Below are positions 34,888-46,344 of a DNA stretch of 64,000 bases, piece by piece (the first letter of the stretch is position 1; each line of letters opens with the position of its first letter). Under the pieces are notes generated by a model. The model was not told the origin of the DNA. It worked only from the letters and a program-made list of their open reading frames with translations, and did no database searches. Source of the stretch: Acanthamoeba sp. SK_2022b (taxonomy: Eukaryota > Discosea > Longamoebia > Acanthamoebidae); the NCBI GenBank assembly GCA_027943245.1, contig JANDJZ010000043.1, positions 62,001-126,000 of the forward strand, in the 5' to 3' direction. A program made the position numbers and the translations under genes.

Positions 34888-37661
34888 ATGAAGCCAGCAC
34901 GTAGGTCCATGGGCAACTCACCGTTGTGGGGCAAGTTGCCGGCAGGGCTGCCGCCACTGCCGAAGTCGCCGAACAAACCTCCTCTCCCCGCTTCTCCTGC
35001 TCCTCTTCACCACAGCCCCCCTACTGTCAGCCCCCTCCGACAAGACAGAGTCCCTGACGAATGTGGCGAGCTTGAGGACTTTCCTGACATGTCTCCCATC
35101 AACTCCCCTATCACCTCGCCCATATCCACCCCGGTCCTCGTCGGGTCTGGCGTTCTGCCTGACTACGAGGAGGTGGAGGGTACCTTCGAGCAGTTGCCCA
35201 GCATCATCGAACAGGTTCAACAGCACCTCCAACCACACCAGCTGAGCGTTGCCACCCCGAAGACCGCCGACAGCTGCCCCGACAGAAAACGAAAACGACC
35301 CCGCGATATGATGAGCCCGAAGAAGACTTCCCCCACGTCTTCAACACCTTCTTCCTCCTCAGCCATCCCTCCAGCTTTGCCGGTAGTTGCTTCCATCCCC
35401 TCCTTCGCCTCTAGCCACGCCAACCACACACAAGTCCAGAACAACGGAGCGGCAACCAGCGAACAAAGCGGCAATGATCACAAAAGCATGCAGACACGAG
35501 GCATTGGTAATGATCAGGGGAGCGCACCACCGCCCTCCAAGAGAGGCAGGCCGGCCAGTGGCACTGGGTCGTCCGTTCATGCGTTTGCTGCATCTCCGAC
35601 CTTGGCCACGAAGCAACCGTCCACTGGCCTTCCTTCACCTCGCATCCAGCCCGGCCTGGACCAGGTTAACCAGGAGGAACCGGCGTTTGTGGGAGCGCTC
35701 ACGGAGCTACTCAACTCACCCATGTACAAGGCGCCCCAGCATCTCCTGTGCTCGCTCACAAACACTGTAATGGAAGACCCAGTCATTGCCGCCGGGGTAA
35801 CTACCTCCCTCACCACTGCTGGGTCTTTGCCTGACTCTCTTTCTCTGCATAGGACGGCTACACATACGACAGAAAGTCGATTGAGGGCTGGATCAGACAG
35901 CGACTGCCGGCCGATGGCATCAACAACGACGTGCCCGTGCCCGGGCCTCATGGCGACCTTGTGTCTTTGTCGGGGCTCATCCCCAACCGCTCCACCAGGG
36001 ACGCAGTCAATCGCTGGCGTCGCCGCAGGAAGGTGTTGAAGAAGACTATCCGGCAGGACTTCAGTGAGTCTGCTGTGGCACGTAGGCTGCGAGATAGTCT
36101 GAGCGACCTTCGTGCACGCGAGCTAGGGAACTTTGAGCACGCTCAGCGGCTGAGCGGAATCGAGAGCGAGCTGGTCAAGCTGCACGAGCAGGCCGAGCAG
36201 CTTTGCCGCGCGGGTGAGGAGAATGCAGGACTCATCGTCCAACAGGCGGCCGTGGTGGCGCAACACGACTCCCACATAGGAGAGGCGGAGGAGCAGCTGC
36301 GCGAGCTGGCTCGCCGACTCGAGGCGTTGAAGGCGGCGCAGGAGAACGAGAAGCGCAGACTTGAAGCCCTCCAGCAGGAAGCTGTCTCGATCCAGCACGA
36401 GACGGACTCCCTGCAGAAGAGCTCCGAGACCCTCAAGCAATCCGGGTGCGTACCTGCAGGTTGGTGGCTGTTGGGTGTAGGGCGACCCTGCTTAAGAAGG
36501 GTCTTATTGGCACAGGGCGGCGTTGATACAAGAACGGGAGGAGAAGAAGGTCGAGCTGGAGCGGAAGTGGGGAGAAAGCCTGGCCTGCTTCGCTCAGTAC
36601 TATGAGTCCCGTAAGCTCGGTGCCGAACTGCAGCATGTTATCGAGGAGCATCCGGACTCGCGTAGCCTGCGTCAGAAGCTCGATCGCTCGAACCATGACC
36701 TAGAGACCGTTCGCAAGGAGATCACTGACCTCCAGAACACCCTAGCCACCGAACTATGTTGCCGTGCCAGGTGCCAACTTGTCCACTGGAGCTAGAGGGG
36801 GTAATGCCTGGTGTGCTGACCTGGGGTCTGGGCAGGTTGTTGGACTCGGAGGACCCGACCAGGATCGAGATGCTCCAGCACGCCTGCGATCTAGGCTCAA
36901 CCGAAGCGCAGTACAAGCTAGGCAAGCATTACCTGCGTCTCGAGGAAGACCAGGAAGACCAGGTCTCGACACGTCACCGCCCTGCCTGTCACATGTGACA
37001 TAGGAGTGTTTGACGCTAAACATGATCACATGGCAACGCACACTACACAGGCCAAGGCGCTAGCTTATTTCATGAAGGTAGTGTCATCGGGGCTCGAGGA
37101 GACGGGGCACATCCGATCGGGCTTGAGCATTCAGGAGAGCGCCCTGGTCAGCAAGGCCCTCTACAACGTCGGCCGATGCCACCGCCGCGGAGTGGGCGCC
37201 CCCGCCGACCGCGTCCTCGCCTACCGCTACTTTGCCATGGCTGCCGACAGGTACGGACGGTGTAGCGCCATGCAGTAGCGTGAGTGTTGATGCTGAGAAG
37301 GGTGAGCCACAGCGGACATGCGGCAGCGCAAAACATGATGGGGGACGCCTACAACGAGGTAGACGGCGTGTTTCCGCGCGACGTGGAGATGGCCTTCAAG
37401 TACTTTGAGAGGAGCTCGGCCCAGGGCGACAAGATGGCCACCTACAACTTGGCTATCCTCTACCAATCCGACGAGATCAAGGCCAAGGACGACAGACACG
37501 TGCGCGCCCTCCCTTGTCTCATCGCCGTCCGCTCCCTAGGTGCGTGGTGGGTGAGGATCACGATTCGGTCATCGTCCCGGCTGGCGTCGTTGCCCTGCTT
37601 GCTCTGCTGGGCGGCGATGTTTTCCACCTGCTCCTTGATCCACTTCAGCTCCTCCTCGTGA
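34888..37661 (+). CDS. U-box / coiled-coil / Sel1-repeat protein, copy 2
   Basis: Same architecture and strand as the gene at 32193. The ATG at 34888 begins MKPARRSMGNSPLWGKLP. The disordered N-terminus contains DMSPINSPITSPIS, nearly identical to the copy 1 motif, and a basic DRKRKRPRD patch that could be a nuclear signal. The U-box is HLLCSLTNTVMEDPV then DGYTYDRKSIEGWIRQRL; the usual CP is CS. A long Glu/Gln-rich coiled coil (about 36060-36760) precedes Sel1 repeats (ACDLGSTEAQYKLGKHYLR, ALYNVGRCHRRGVG, MMGDAYNEVDG and the YNLAILYQ end). The frame continues to a stop at 37661 through sequence that is antisense to the metallophosphoesterase gene; the true end could be earlier via an unrecognised intron near 37500. 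Confidence 0.7.
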
Positions 37662-38392
37662 AAGGCGTTCGTGTCGTCCACGCTCAGCCTGTCCATGCAC
37701 GTGAGGCTATGTGCGGCGCCCTCTCTTCTGCGCACCGGAGAAGGTCAAGAGGGAGACGTGCCTGGTCTTATTGTATTTGATGTTGTAGTAGTCATTTACC
37801 ATGCGCGACGCCTCTGCTCCTTCCTGCTCCCAGTGAGTGGACCCCACTAGGCCACTAGCCCCGTGACGACACGGCACAGTACGGCACGCACAGCACACAA
37901 ACGTACACTCTCAGGTATGTGTGTCCACAGCGTGCAACCCAGTAGCCATACGCTCTCCTTCTCCTGCACGTGTGCAACCGATGAGGCCATTTACAGACAC
38001 GAACATGTAGCAGGCTCTCGTACAAGCCGGACGGCGGTGCGGTCGAGGAAGACGAGCTTGTCGGGACGCAGGGCGCACACGCCGGCGATGATGGGTTTCA
38101 CCTTTTCGTAGTGGCCCTTGTAGAACTCGTGGTTGCCCGCCAGCACGAAGATGCGCTCCCAGCCCTGTTCCCTCTCATCTCTTGCCGACGCACAGAAGGG
38201 TCGATCGGCAAGCTGGAGAAGGAAGCGCTGGTAGTCCGAGCCCACGTGCGGGTAGCCAATGTCGCCCAGAAGGGCCAGGTAGGGGGCGGTGGCAGGCACC
38301 TCCGGCAACTTCCCTTCTCTCATCTCCAAATGCACGTCGGATAAAATCTGCAATCGAAATTGCGGCTTAGAGCCACCTTGTTCAGCCTCCAT
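37460..38392 (-). CDS. Calcineurin-like metallophosphoesterase
   Basis: Exons on the minus strand from ATG 38392. Motifs: LQILSDVHLEMREG (DxH), YLALLGDIGYP (GD), VLAGNHEFYKGHYE (GNHE), and near the C-terminus IVILTHHAP (HH). A final GHxH motif is missing. After THHAP the frame continues about 30 residues to a stop at 37460 that do not look like the family, so the protein is probably shortened at its 3' end where it runs into the convergent U-box gene. Members hydrolyse phosphoesters with two metals; the substrate is unknown. The 5' end is divergent from GMF (192 bp). The middle exons (about 37980-37720, WEQEGAEASRMVNDYYNIKY-like) were joined by frame only and are uncertain. Confidence 0.65.
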
Positions 38393-38584
38393 CTCCAGGC
38401 CAGAGCACTGTCTCCCTGTGATTTTGATTCGATTAATAAAATTAAAATTCAATTGTAAAGTGTAAATATTTGCCACTTAGAAAAAGGAAATGAAAAGGGA
38501 ACGCGACCACTGTCGACACTGCTAGCTCTCTATTTCGCCCACCTACCTCCGCCGAGCAGCCGCTAATCCCTACAAGCAACAAGA

Positions 38585-39291
38585 ATGTTCATGCAACTGC
38601 CGGTGCGTTGTCGTGTCTCGCGTTTGATTGCAGATTTGTCTTAATGTTGCATCCTGTGCAGCAAGAGGGGGGTCAGACCACGACTTGCACCGTGAGCGAG
38701 GATGTGAAGACCAGGTTCAAGGCTTTCAAGACCGGCAAGAACCAGGCCAACAACGCCTTCATCAGTACCTACCCTCTTCAACGATTCCGACGATCAACCT
38801 TTTTTTTAACCCTCTAGGGTGCGTGCAGTGAAGATCAACCCTACCGCTCTTGAAGTTGTCGTGGAGAACCTCCTCGAGAACGTTTCGATCAGCGAGATTG
38901 CCGACGAGCTCCCTGAGTCGGCTCCTCGCTACATCGCCTACAGGTACACCACTTTTCCCCAATCTGTACGCACATCACTCGCCGGACCTTAGACTTGAAC
39001 CCACGCACAGCTACAAGTGGGTACACGACGATGGCCGTGTGTCGTTCCCCCTGGTGTTCGTCTTCTACTGCCCCAAGGGCATCAACACCAAGCTCAACAT
39101 CCTTTACGCTAGCACCAAGCCTGTCCTCACTGAGGCCCTTCAGGTCCAGAAGGTTCGTCTTCTTCCCCTTCTCCTGCAACTGAAGGACATTATTGACACG
39201 CAACGCCACCAACCAATAGCTCTTCTCGGTCGCTACCACCGAAGAGCTCACGGAGGAGTGGCTCAAGGACAAGCTCGCCTTCTTCAAGTAA
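38585..39291 (+). CDS. GMF: Glia maturation factor homologue (ADF-H domain, Arp2/3 debranching)
   Basis: Five exons encoding about 145 residues, the family's usual length. The short first exon ends MFMQLP; the rest reads CTVSEDVKTRFKAF, NQANNAFI, LLENVSISEIADELPESAPR, YSYKWVHDDGRVSFPL and TEEWLKDKLAFFK. Each aligns with human GMF (for example YSYKYQHDDGRVSYPL and LTEEWLREKLGFF). GMF binds Arp2/3 complex and dissolves actin branches, fitting an amoeboid cell. Splice joins restore the frame exactly (ATCA/GGGTGCG, TACAG/CTAC). It could start at ATG 38585 or 38591, both in frame. Confidence 0.9.
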
Positions 39292-39539
39292 TCCTCCCGT
39301 CCTAACTTGTAGACTTCGTGTACACTCTACACCACCTCCCAATACATCACCTCTCGTGTATTACTATCACTTCTACTTTTGCCTGCGCCATCTCTTCATG
39401 TAAAGGGGCTTGCTTATGGACTGGGGATGTCTTGTTTTTCAATATCTGTCCCTTCTTCCTCGAAGAACTCTCTCACATCACCTTCCTCGTCTCTATCAAC
39501 ACCTCTTCACACGAAAGCACTGTCCAATGACTGGGGGCC

Positions 39540-40367
39540 TCACTCTTCGCTCTTGGGCTCCTTGTTCTTCTTCCCCTTTCCTCCCTTCTTCGACGCCGCC
39601 ATATCACTTCCTTTCCCTTTACCGCTGCTTTCTTCTTCGCCGTCCGCGACCTTCTTCTTTTTCTTCTTCTTGCTCTCCTTCTCTTCACCAGCGTCCTTGG
39701 CCTTCGTCTCCTCTGGTTCGGCGGGCGTCTTCACGATGGTGGGGATCTTCCTGGCATCGTCGTCCACCTTTTCCTTGCCCTTGCCCTTGCCCTCCTCTTC
39801 CGCCTCAACGTGCTTCTCCTCGTCGTCGACGGCCTTCTTCTCGGTCGAGCCTTCGATTACCCACTCGTCCATTTCCTGCGGCACCTCGAACGTCGGCCGC
39901 GGCTGTCGCGTAGCAAGAAGCAAAGAAGATGCGCAACAAAATCAAATCATCATGAGACTTGCCGGCTCCGCTACGGCCAGCAATAAAAATAAAGAAATGA
40001 AACGAAGACGACGGAGACGAAGAAAGAAGGCCGGGAGGGGTACCGAGTAGGTAGAACGGAGCCGGGGCGAAGTGTTTCGGCCACTACCCAAATCACGAGG
40101 GCTCAAGCTCTGCGTGTAATACAAGTGTCAGTATGGACTGTGCTGTGGGAGATAGCAAGCCGGCAGTACCTTGGCACCATTGTCGCGAGGGGACTTTGAG
40201 TCTCGTGGTGTCTTGCCATCTCGCGGTGTCTTCTTCGATTTCGAGTCCTTCTTTTCGGACTTCTTATCTTTCTTGTCCTTCTTGTCCTTGAGCTTCGTCA
40301 AATCGAGATGTTGTTCCGCCTTGGCCTTTGTCTCCTTTTTCTCTTTCTTCTCCTTCTTCGCGTTCAT
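39540..40367 (-). CDS. Lysine/glutamate-rich low-complexity protein
   Basis: Three or so exons, ATG 40367 to TGA 39540. The N-terminus is a Lys-rich tract (MNAKKEKKEKKETKAKAEQH) followed by repeated TPRDGKTPRDSKSPRD. A middle segment has SLSPRDLGSGRNTSPRLRS, and one conserved-looking block reads PRPTFEVPQEMDEWVIEGS. The C-terminal half is Lys/Glu-rich. TPRD/SPRD repeats are candidate proline-directed phosphosites. No domain recognised; likely disordered and nucleic-acid or cytoskeleton associated, which is inference from composition only. Tail-to-tail with GMF (248 bp), divergent from the stress-protein gene. Confidence 0.6.
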
Positions 40368-40680
40368 CTTCCCTTCTGGCCAGCGTACTCTCGCTTCCTA
40401 ACGGACAAAACGGAAAGAAGCGCCTTGGTTCGTGCCCCAAGAGCAACCGCCAGAAGGGAAGCCCAAATAATTGTTTGTCATAAAACGGATATTAATTGGC
40501 AAAAAAAGAAAAGAGATAAAAAAAGCATATTTCCTGCAAGGAAAAAGGCAATAAATCAAAATGAGGAAGGCGGCCTGGTCGTAGGTGGAATGTCGCAGAT
40601 AAAAGAGGGAGCAGACCTACGGCAGATCGGACGCGCATCGCGCGGATATCGAGCGTTGCTGGCCGGTCACGCCTATCAGC
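40368..40680. promoter_or_regulatory. Divergent promoter, Lys-rich gene / universal stress protein gene
   Basis: About 313 bases with AT-rich patches near 40460-40560 and no conserved ORF. Both flanking start codons point outward. Confidence 0.4.
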
Positions 40681-41789
40681 ATGTCTCTCAAGCCCGGCCT
40701 CGTCCAGGCGGCCTGTGCGCATTCATACACAACACAACCCGAGAACAGCAAGCAAAAGCACACGATGTTCAAGTGGATGGTGGCATTGGATGGGTCGGAC
40801 AACGCACGGGAGGCGTTCTACACGTGTCTCGCTCTCATGGACAAGAGGCGAGACGACCTATTCCTCGTCACCACCGTGCAGAGCACTCCCCTCTCCCTCG
40901 GTACGTGCGTGCCATGGGAGCCCTCACAACTCCAAGTTGTGCTGCTGTTGTTGGTGTTGACTGAGGCGACGGCGGGAATGATGTGGGCGGTGGTAGGCGG
41001 GTACCAGAGATACAGCGATGAGATTGAAGAGACGCACAGGAAGTACCTGCTCCAGTACAGCCGCCGCTGCGACGAGGAGGGCGTGAAGAACTACAAGCCC
41101 ATCCTCGCGCGCGGGAGCCAAATCGGGCGCATGATCTGCGCCGCGGCCGAGCAGAAGAACGTCGACTTCCTGGTTGTCGGCCGGCGCGGCATGAACCGGT
41201 TCTCGCGGCTTCTCACCGGCTCCACCTCCAAGTACCTCTTGGAGAACGCCCCCTGCAACGTCATCGCAGTCAAAGGCACCACGCGCCGCGTCCTCCACCG
41301 ATTGCTCGAAGTGTTGTGTGCGTGTGTGGTCTGACGTTGCAGGCGCATGTGTGCAGGCTACTATCTGACGGAAGAGCATGACGCGAGCGCAGCGGAGATC
41401 CAGAAGCTGGAGGAGCAGGAAAGGCAGAGGCGCATGCAGGAAGACCTGGGCAAGAGCGAGGAGCACTACTGCTCCAGGGACGAGATCAAGGAGATCGAAG
41501 AACGCGAGAGGATCAGACGCATGAGGCACGCCTCACACACGCACGCACAGCTTCACACAACAACATAACAGACTAGTGAGCCAGAGAGGCCATGCTAATG
41601 ATGACGGCGATGATGATGCGCAGGGAGAGGGAGGACGAGTCCACGCGCGTTAGGCAGGGCGAGCAGACGGCGGGTATGATCAGGCACCTGAGGGAGCTCG
41701 AGGAAGAGAGGACGAGGCGTGGCGGGCCGCAGGAGCAGTACGGCGGCAGGCTGGGCGAGAGGATTGAGAAGCTCCAGACCTATGAATGA
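40681..41789 (+). CDS. Universal stress protein domain with charged coiled-coil tail
   Basis: The USP domain begins at FKWMVALDGSDNAREAF; its nucleotide-binding signature GRRGMNRFSRLLTGS fits the G-x2-G-x9-G-S/T pattern of ATP-binding USPs, and it ends NAPCNVIAVK. The intron at about 40902-40996 is joined in frame. After the USP domain, two or three exons encode a Glu/Arg-rich helix (QKLEEQERQRRMQED, EIKEIEERERIRRM, LRELEEERTRRGG) predicted to be coiled coil. The ATG at 40681 gives a 28-residue leader; the ATG at 40765 (MFKWMVAL) would give the usual family start. Role: cytosolic stress-linked nucleotide-binding protein; the tail suggests oligomerisation. Confidence 0.78.
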
Positions 41790-42062
41790 AGCTCCCCCTG
41801 GACAACCTGGCGCCAACCGTGACCGCGCGAGAGGGCAGCAGCGCTCGCCACGAGAGCATAGAGCAGGGAAAGCACGGATAAAGCGAGCTTTATCGCATGA
41901 AAGTTGAAGCTGTGTGTGCGTGCCGCAGTGTCTGCATAGCAGTCTCAACACGTATGCGTGGAAACGAAAAAGAGCAAAATTGCGACTGAATAACTAAATG
42001 ACGGTGGTGAATCGCAGCGATGGGGGTGTTGCGCATGGTAGTAGGGAAGGCCCTCCACCCTT

Positions 42063-43198
42063 TTACTTGCTGATGGCATTCACGAGCCTGTGTTGATAAG
42101 CAAGTGATTAGAATGAAAAGACCCACCCACGCAAGCACTGACTGGATGATTGAAGAGGAGAGGCCACGCACCAATCCAATCCCTCGTGCAAACCTTAAAA
42201 GGCAAGAGGCGTAGGGGGCACAAAGTGGAGGCGAATAAGGTCAGTGTTGGCAGACGAGGGAGTTCAAGTAACTGTGGGCGTGCGCGTTGAAAGGAGGCGC
42301 AGAGCAGGGCAGGCAGGGCAACTGTTGGCGTACCGTGTCCCTTGATGGCCGAGGTCTTGAAAATGGCCCACTGCCTCTGCTTGAGCGTGTCGAGGCCCAA
42401 TGCGTTCGACACTGCACCGGCCATGGCGCATTGAGATTGAGCGAGGCTCGCTTTGGAGGAAAACCAACAACGACAGCGCGTACCCTCTGCTTCGGTGAGC
42501 GCTCCCGGTAGGTCCTGCTTGTTGGCAAACACCAGCAGAGCTGCCGTCTTCAACTCCTCCTCCTGTCCTCCCACAAACGTGAGTGCACACCTCAACACTT
42601 GGCACAAGCTTGCAAGGAAGGTGGCCAATACGTTGAGCATGGCCATAAGTTCGTCCTTGGAGATGCCCAGTCGCTCCGAATCAGAGCTATCCACGACGTA
42701 GATGACCGCTGTCGCGTTCTTGTAGTAGCATCGCCAGTATGGCCTAACACCGACGTCGACGCATGCCGTCAGAAAGTAGTGGACGGGACGTGCACAACAA
42801 GGCACGTGGGTGCTCCACGTACCGAATGGAAGTCTGGCCGCCCAGGTCCCACACCTGGAACGTGACGTTCTTGTAGGTGACCGTCTCCATGTTGAAACCG
42901 ATTGCTGTGCGGTGCGTGCAGGCACCAGATGCGCCCAGATTGATTAGATGGAGAGCTGCGAAGCGGGCGGGTGTGGGCACGGGCTGCAGCGTACTGGGAA
43001 GGGTGGAAACCACCTCGCCGCACTGCAAGCGGTAGAGGATGGTCGTCTTGCCAGCACCGTCAAGGCCGAGGATGAGGATTCGTATATCCTTGTCCCAACC
43101 AAAAAATCGCGAAAACAGACTCGAAAACAAGTTGCCTGAATCTTTCCGGTAAGTCACCCACGATCCAACAGAGGGGTCAAAATCAACAACGCACCCAT
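42063..43198 (-). CDS. ARL1: ARL1, Arf-like GTPase of the trans-Golgi
   Basis: Six or more exons. The first coding exon is only ATGG (ending 43195), so Gly2, the N-myristoylation site, spans the junction to [14 protein letters not shown]-box motifs are complete: [11 protein letters not shown], the switch [41 protein letters not shown] and TSAIKG. Identity to human ARL1 is high across [15 protein letters not shown] and EEEL, which separates it from ARF1. It acts at the trans-Golgi recruiting golgins and tethers. The C-terminus (LVNAISK, stop 42063) joins through a tiny exon near 42165 that I could not place with certainty. Confidence 0.9.
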
Positions 43199-43503
43199 GT
43201 CGTGTCTGTCCGGCTGGCGTTATCGAAGCGAGCCCGTGTGTGTTTTTTTCGTTCGTTTCTTTTTTGTTGGCTTCAAAGAAACTTCGTGCCAATTGTTACT
43301 AACGGCTGCACAAAACCGACTTCAGTCGGTCTTCGCAGTCAGTCGGTCTTTCACTGGGCAATCCTCTAAGCTCAAACTCCCCCAATGGGTCGCGTCCATT
43401 ACTTGTAAGTTTTTTTGTCTCTCTTTTTGAGAACGTAAAGCCCAGCGCCTGAGACCGAGAGCTGCCTTGCTTGAGGAGCAGCATCAGGGGGATCAATCCC
43501 TGA
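43199..43503. other. Intergenic: ARL1 promoter and CCZ1 3' end
   Basis: About 305 bases between two minus-strand genes. It includes a T-rich patch near 43245-43275 and no supportable gene. Confidence 0.4.
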
Positions 43504-45067
43504 TCAGTCAATGAAGATATTGTTGAAGTAGGTCGAGCACAGCTTCCGCACGTCATCTGCACACGAACGTTAAGCATCAGTGAAAAAAAGAAAAAAGAAA
43601 AAAAAAGAACAGCAACATGCGGAGGGCGCAAGTCGTTACCATTGATCTCGAGGAGGTTGGCGTTCTTCTGGTCGAAGATAACGAAAAACTCCCTCTGATC
43701 GGACTTGCGGCCGACCACCCAGCCATCGTTCTGCGTGCGCACCATCAGCTCCGTCACGCTCTCTGACGCCCTGCACGCACGCAACCAGCCTGTCAATCGC
43801 TGACTCACCACACGCACGCACACAGCCAATCGCAATGGTGCGCATGTGTTGTTGCCATGTGTGCGCGGGTCGTGTACTTTTCAAAGTCGGCGTGCATGTC
43901 GTTGAGAATCTTCATGTGCTCTCGTGAGATAGCGAGACCTGGTTGACAACACGACCGGGGAGTGGCTAGCCCGTTAAGCAAAGCGTTCATTTGTACGAAC
44001 GAGTTAACAGGGCAAACGGTTCACGAGAGAGGCCCCACGGTACCCTTCTTCTTGATCGACGTCTTTAGCGCGAGGTTCATGTGATTGAAGTAGATGTAGC
44101 GATAATCGTCGGCGTACCTACAAGCAGCAGCGTCGAAGAGAGGAGTGAGCGCGCGCGCACAAAAACGGGACAGACGTGACGCGTATAAAGAGGGGGAGAG
44201 TCGAGGGGTACCCCTGCTTCTTGGTCCAGTGGTCGGTGAGGATGGGCGTGAGGAACTCGAGCTGAGGAATGACGAACGTCCGCAGCTCGGAGAAGAAGCG
44301 CGCATCCAGTTTGGTCGCGTCCCTCACCAGGAACAGGCACGTCGTTTCCATCATCTGGCGCACGCGCGCACGCAAAAACGGTGAGCTCGACACGGACGGA
44401 CAGACTGCACCCAATGAAAGCGGGTTTTTATACCTGGAATATGATGAGGTTGTAGGAGCGGCCTTCGAAATCGACCTGCGGCTGCTGGCCGTTGGGCGTG
44501 TGATGGTTGTGCGATCTTGAGATGTGTGTTGTGTTGTGTTGTGTTGTGTTAATACAACAATCGAGCGGGCACGTGCTTGCTGTCGACGGCAGCATGCGGG
44601 AAGAGGAGCGATACCGCGATAGCTGGATGAGGGGGCAATGCATGGGCAGGCCACTAACAGTCGGCGGTACGTCCTGCGGAGCTTGCATGTAGCCGTCCCA
44701 TTTGCCATCAAACAAGCGCCTGGGTGGTTGTGTGCGAATTGCTCAGTAATTTCTTCGATTTTCGCTGCCAAAAGCGGAGTGGGCGTGGGCCGAGACGCAC
44801 TTGAGGAAGAAGTAGGGGACGGCGTTGGGCTTGCTGGTGGGCGACACCACCTGTTACGCGCCATTCAGTCAGAAACGGACCGCCGCGTACGTACGCGGCC
44901 ACCTGCTGTGGTCGGGGAGGTCGTACCGGCCAGACCTGCTGCTTCTGGTCCTTCCATTTCTTGAAGGGCGGGAGCAGATGATTAACCAGGTAGTGGTACC
45001 TGAAGCAGGGGATGATCGAACACGTCAGCGTTGCCGCCGCAAAAGAGAGAAAGCAGTCACCACATGG

Positions 45068-45098
<31 letters not shown>

Positions 45099-46227
45099 AC
45101 CTCTCCCCCTCTCCCTCTCTCTTGCTCTTGCGTGTGTGCACGTACATGATGCGCATGTCATCCTGCTCCAGCCCGCTCCACACCAAGTGGTCCCTGGGCG
45201 ATGTCACAAAGTCAGACTCGCATTCGGACAATCACGACCGGAGCGAAATAGAACTGGGCAACCCCGGCGGGCGAGGTACCGGTAGAGGAAGCACGAGTAT
45301 TCGATGGTGGGAAAGTTGTTCTCCGTCCAGTTGATGAACGACTGGATACGCAGGTACACGTTCTTGTCGACCGGCAGGAAGTGCACGCCTAGCCCATCCC
45401 CCCCACCGCCAATCACATGCGTTGGCGATCTATGCGTGCGCAGTGCTGGCCGCACGGGCAGTACCATCGAGGGCAGAGAAGAGATCGACGGTTCTGAAGT
45501 TGATCGTGGGGGCGTAGTGGCCGAAGAAGTCGGAGAGCCTCTCTCGCAGGCCGTCCTCCTTGCTCTCGCTTACGATCTGGGCCATGCTCCCATTGAACAG
45601 CTGGTGGCGGCCGTACGCGTGAGGTCAGTTCACAACTGATGCCGCACGCTACGCGGGGATCGTGGTATGTACGCGGAAGGTCTTGTAGGCCTGTTCGACA
45701 ACCCGCCGGAGTGTGGCGTCAGAGAGTTCTTCGGTTTCGTATTCGTTGGTCGTCGTGCCGTCCTTCGCGCGTGCCGTGGCCGGGTTGTTGGCCGCCTGGC
45801 CGACCATCGCGAGCGCACGCGGGTCACACTCACCGCCTCTGAGGCACCTAAAGAAACGTTTGAGGCCTCAGGCAAAGCGTACCAGGACCATCCATACGTC
45901 CGGCTCGCACTCGTAGAAGGCCTGCCTGGTCTTCTCCAAGTGCACAGCTTCACAAGGCCGGTCCTTGGAAAAGGTCCTAACAAATAAATAAAATAAAATA
46001 AAAGGAGAGCAACTTGGCCGAATCAAATGGGTTGGAGCAATGGTAAGGAGTATGCACCTTGTGAAGTTGATGAGGGCCTCGCTCAGTCCAATGTCGGACT
46101 GTTGACGATTGAGGGGAGTGGAGGGCGGCCAGTAGTAAAGAATCTTTTCGTGCTCTGTCTCTTCGGTAGGGCCAAGCCTCGGATCAAACACGAAGAACCG
46201 CGCCAGACTACTACCCACGAAGCTCAT
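43504..46227 (-). CDS. CCZ1: CCZ1, subunit of the Mon1-Ccz1 Rab7 GEF
   Basis: About 12 exons. The start MSFVGSSLARFFVFDPRLGP is followed by HEKILYYWPP, IGLSEALINFTR, KTRQAFYECEPDVWM, LPVDKNVYLRIQSFINWTEN, DHLVWSGLEQDDMRIMYHYL, YRYIYFNHMNLALK, DGWVVGRKSDQREFFVIFDQ and KNANLLEIN, ending KLCSTYFNNIFID. Every block has a counterpart in human CCZ1 (for example LIWSGLEQDDMRILYKYL and LCATQFNNIFFLD). CCZ1 with MON1 activates Rab7 on late endosomes. Introns hold a (CT)n stretch near 45064-45122 and a (GTGTT)n run near 44523. A LINE is inserted about 100 bp upstream of the start codon. Confidence 0.93.
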
Positions 46228-46325
46228 CCTGTGGCCAATTTGTGGGTAAAAGATACCTTACGTTTCGAGAGCTTTCTCTTCCATTTTCCTGAATTGCTGC
46301 TTTTTTTTTCTTAAAGAATTTGGTT

Positions 46326-46344
46326 AAGATGTAAGACAACATTC
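46326..46344. repeat. Left target-site duplication of the LINE
   Basis: AAGATGTAAGACAACATTC, repeated exactly at 49331-49349; the leading As may belong to the poly(A) on the right side. Confidence 0.92.
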
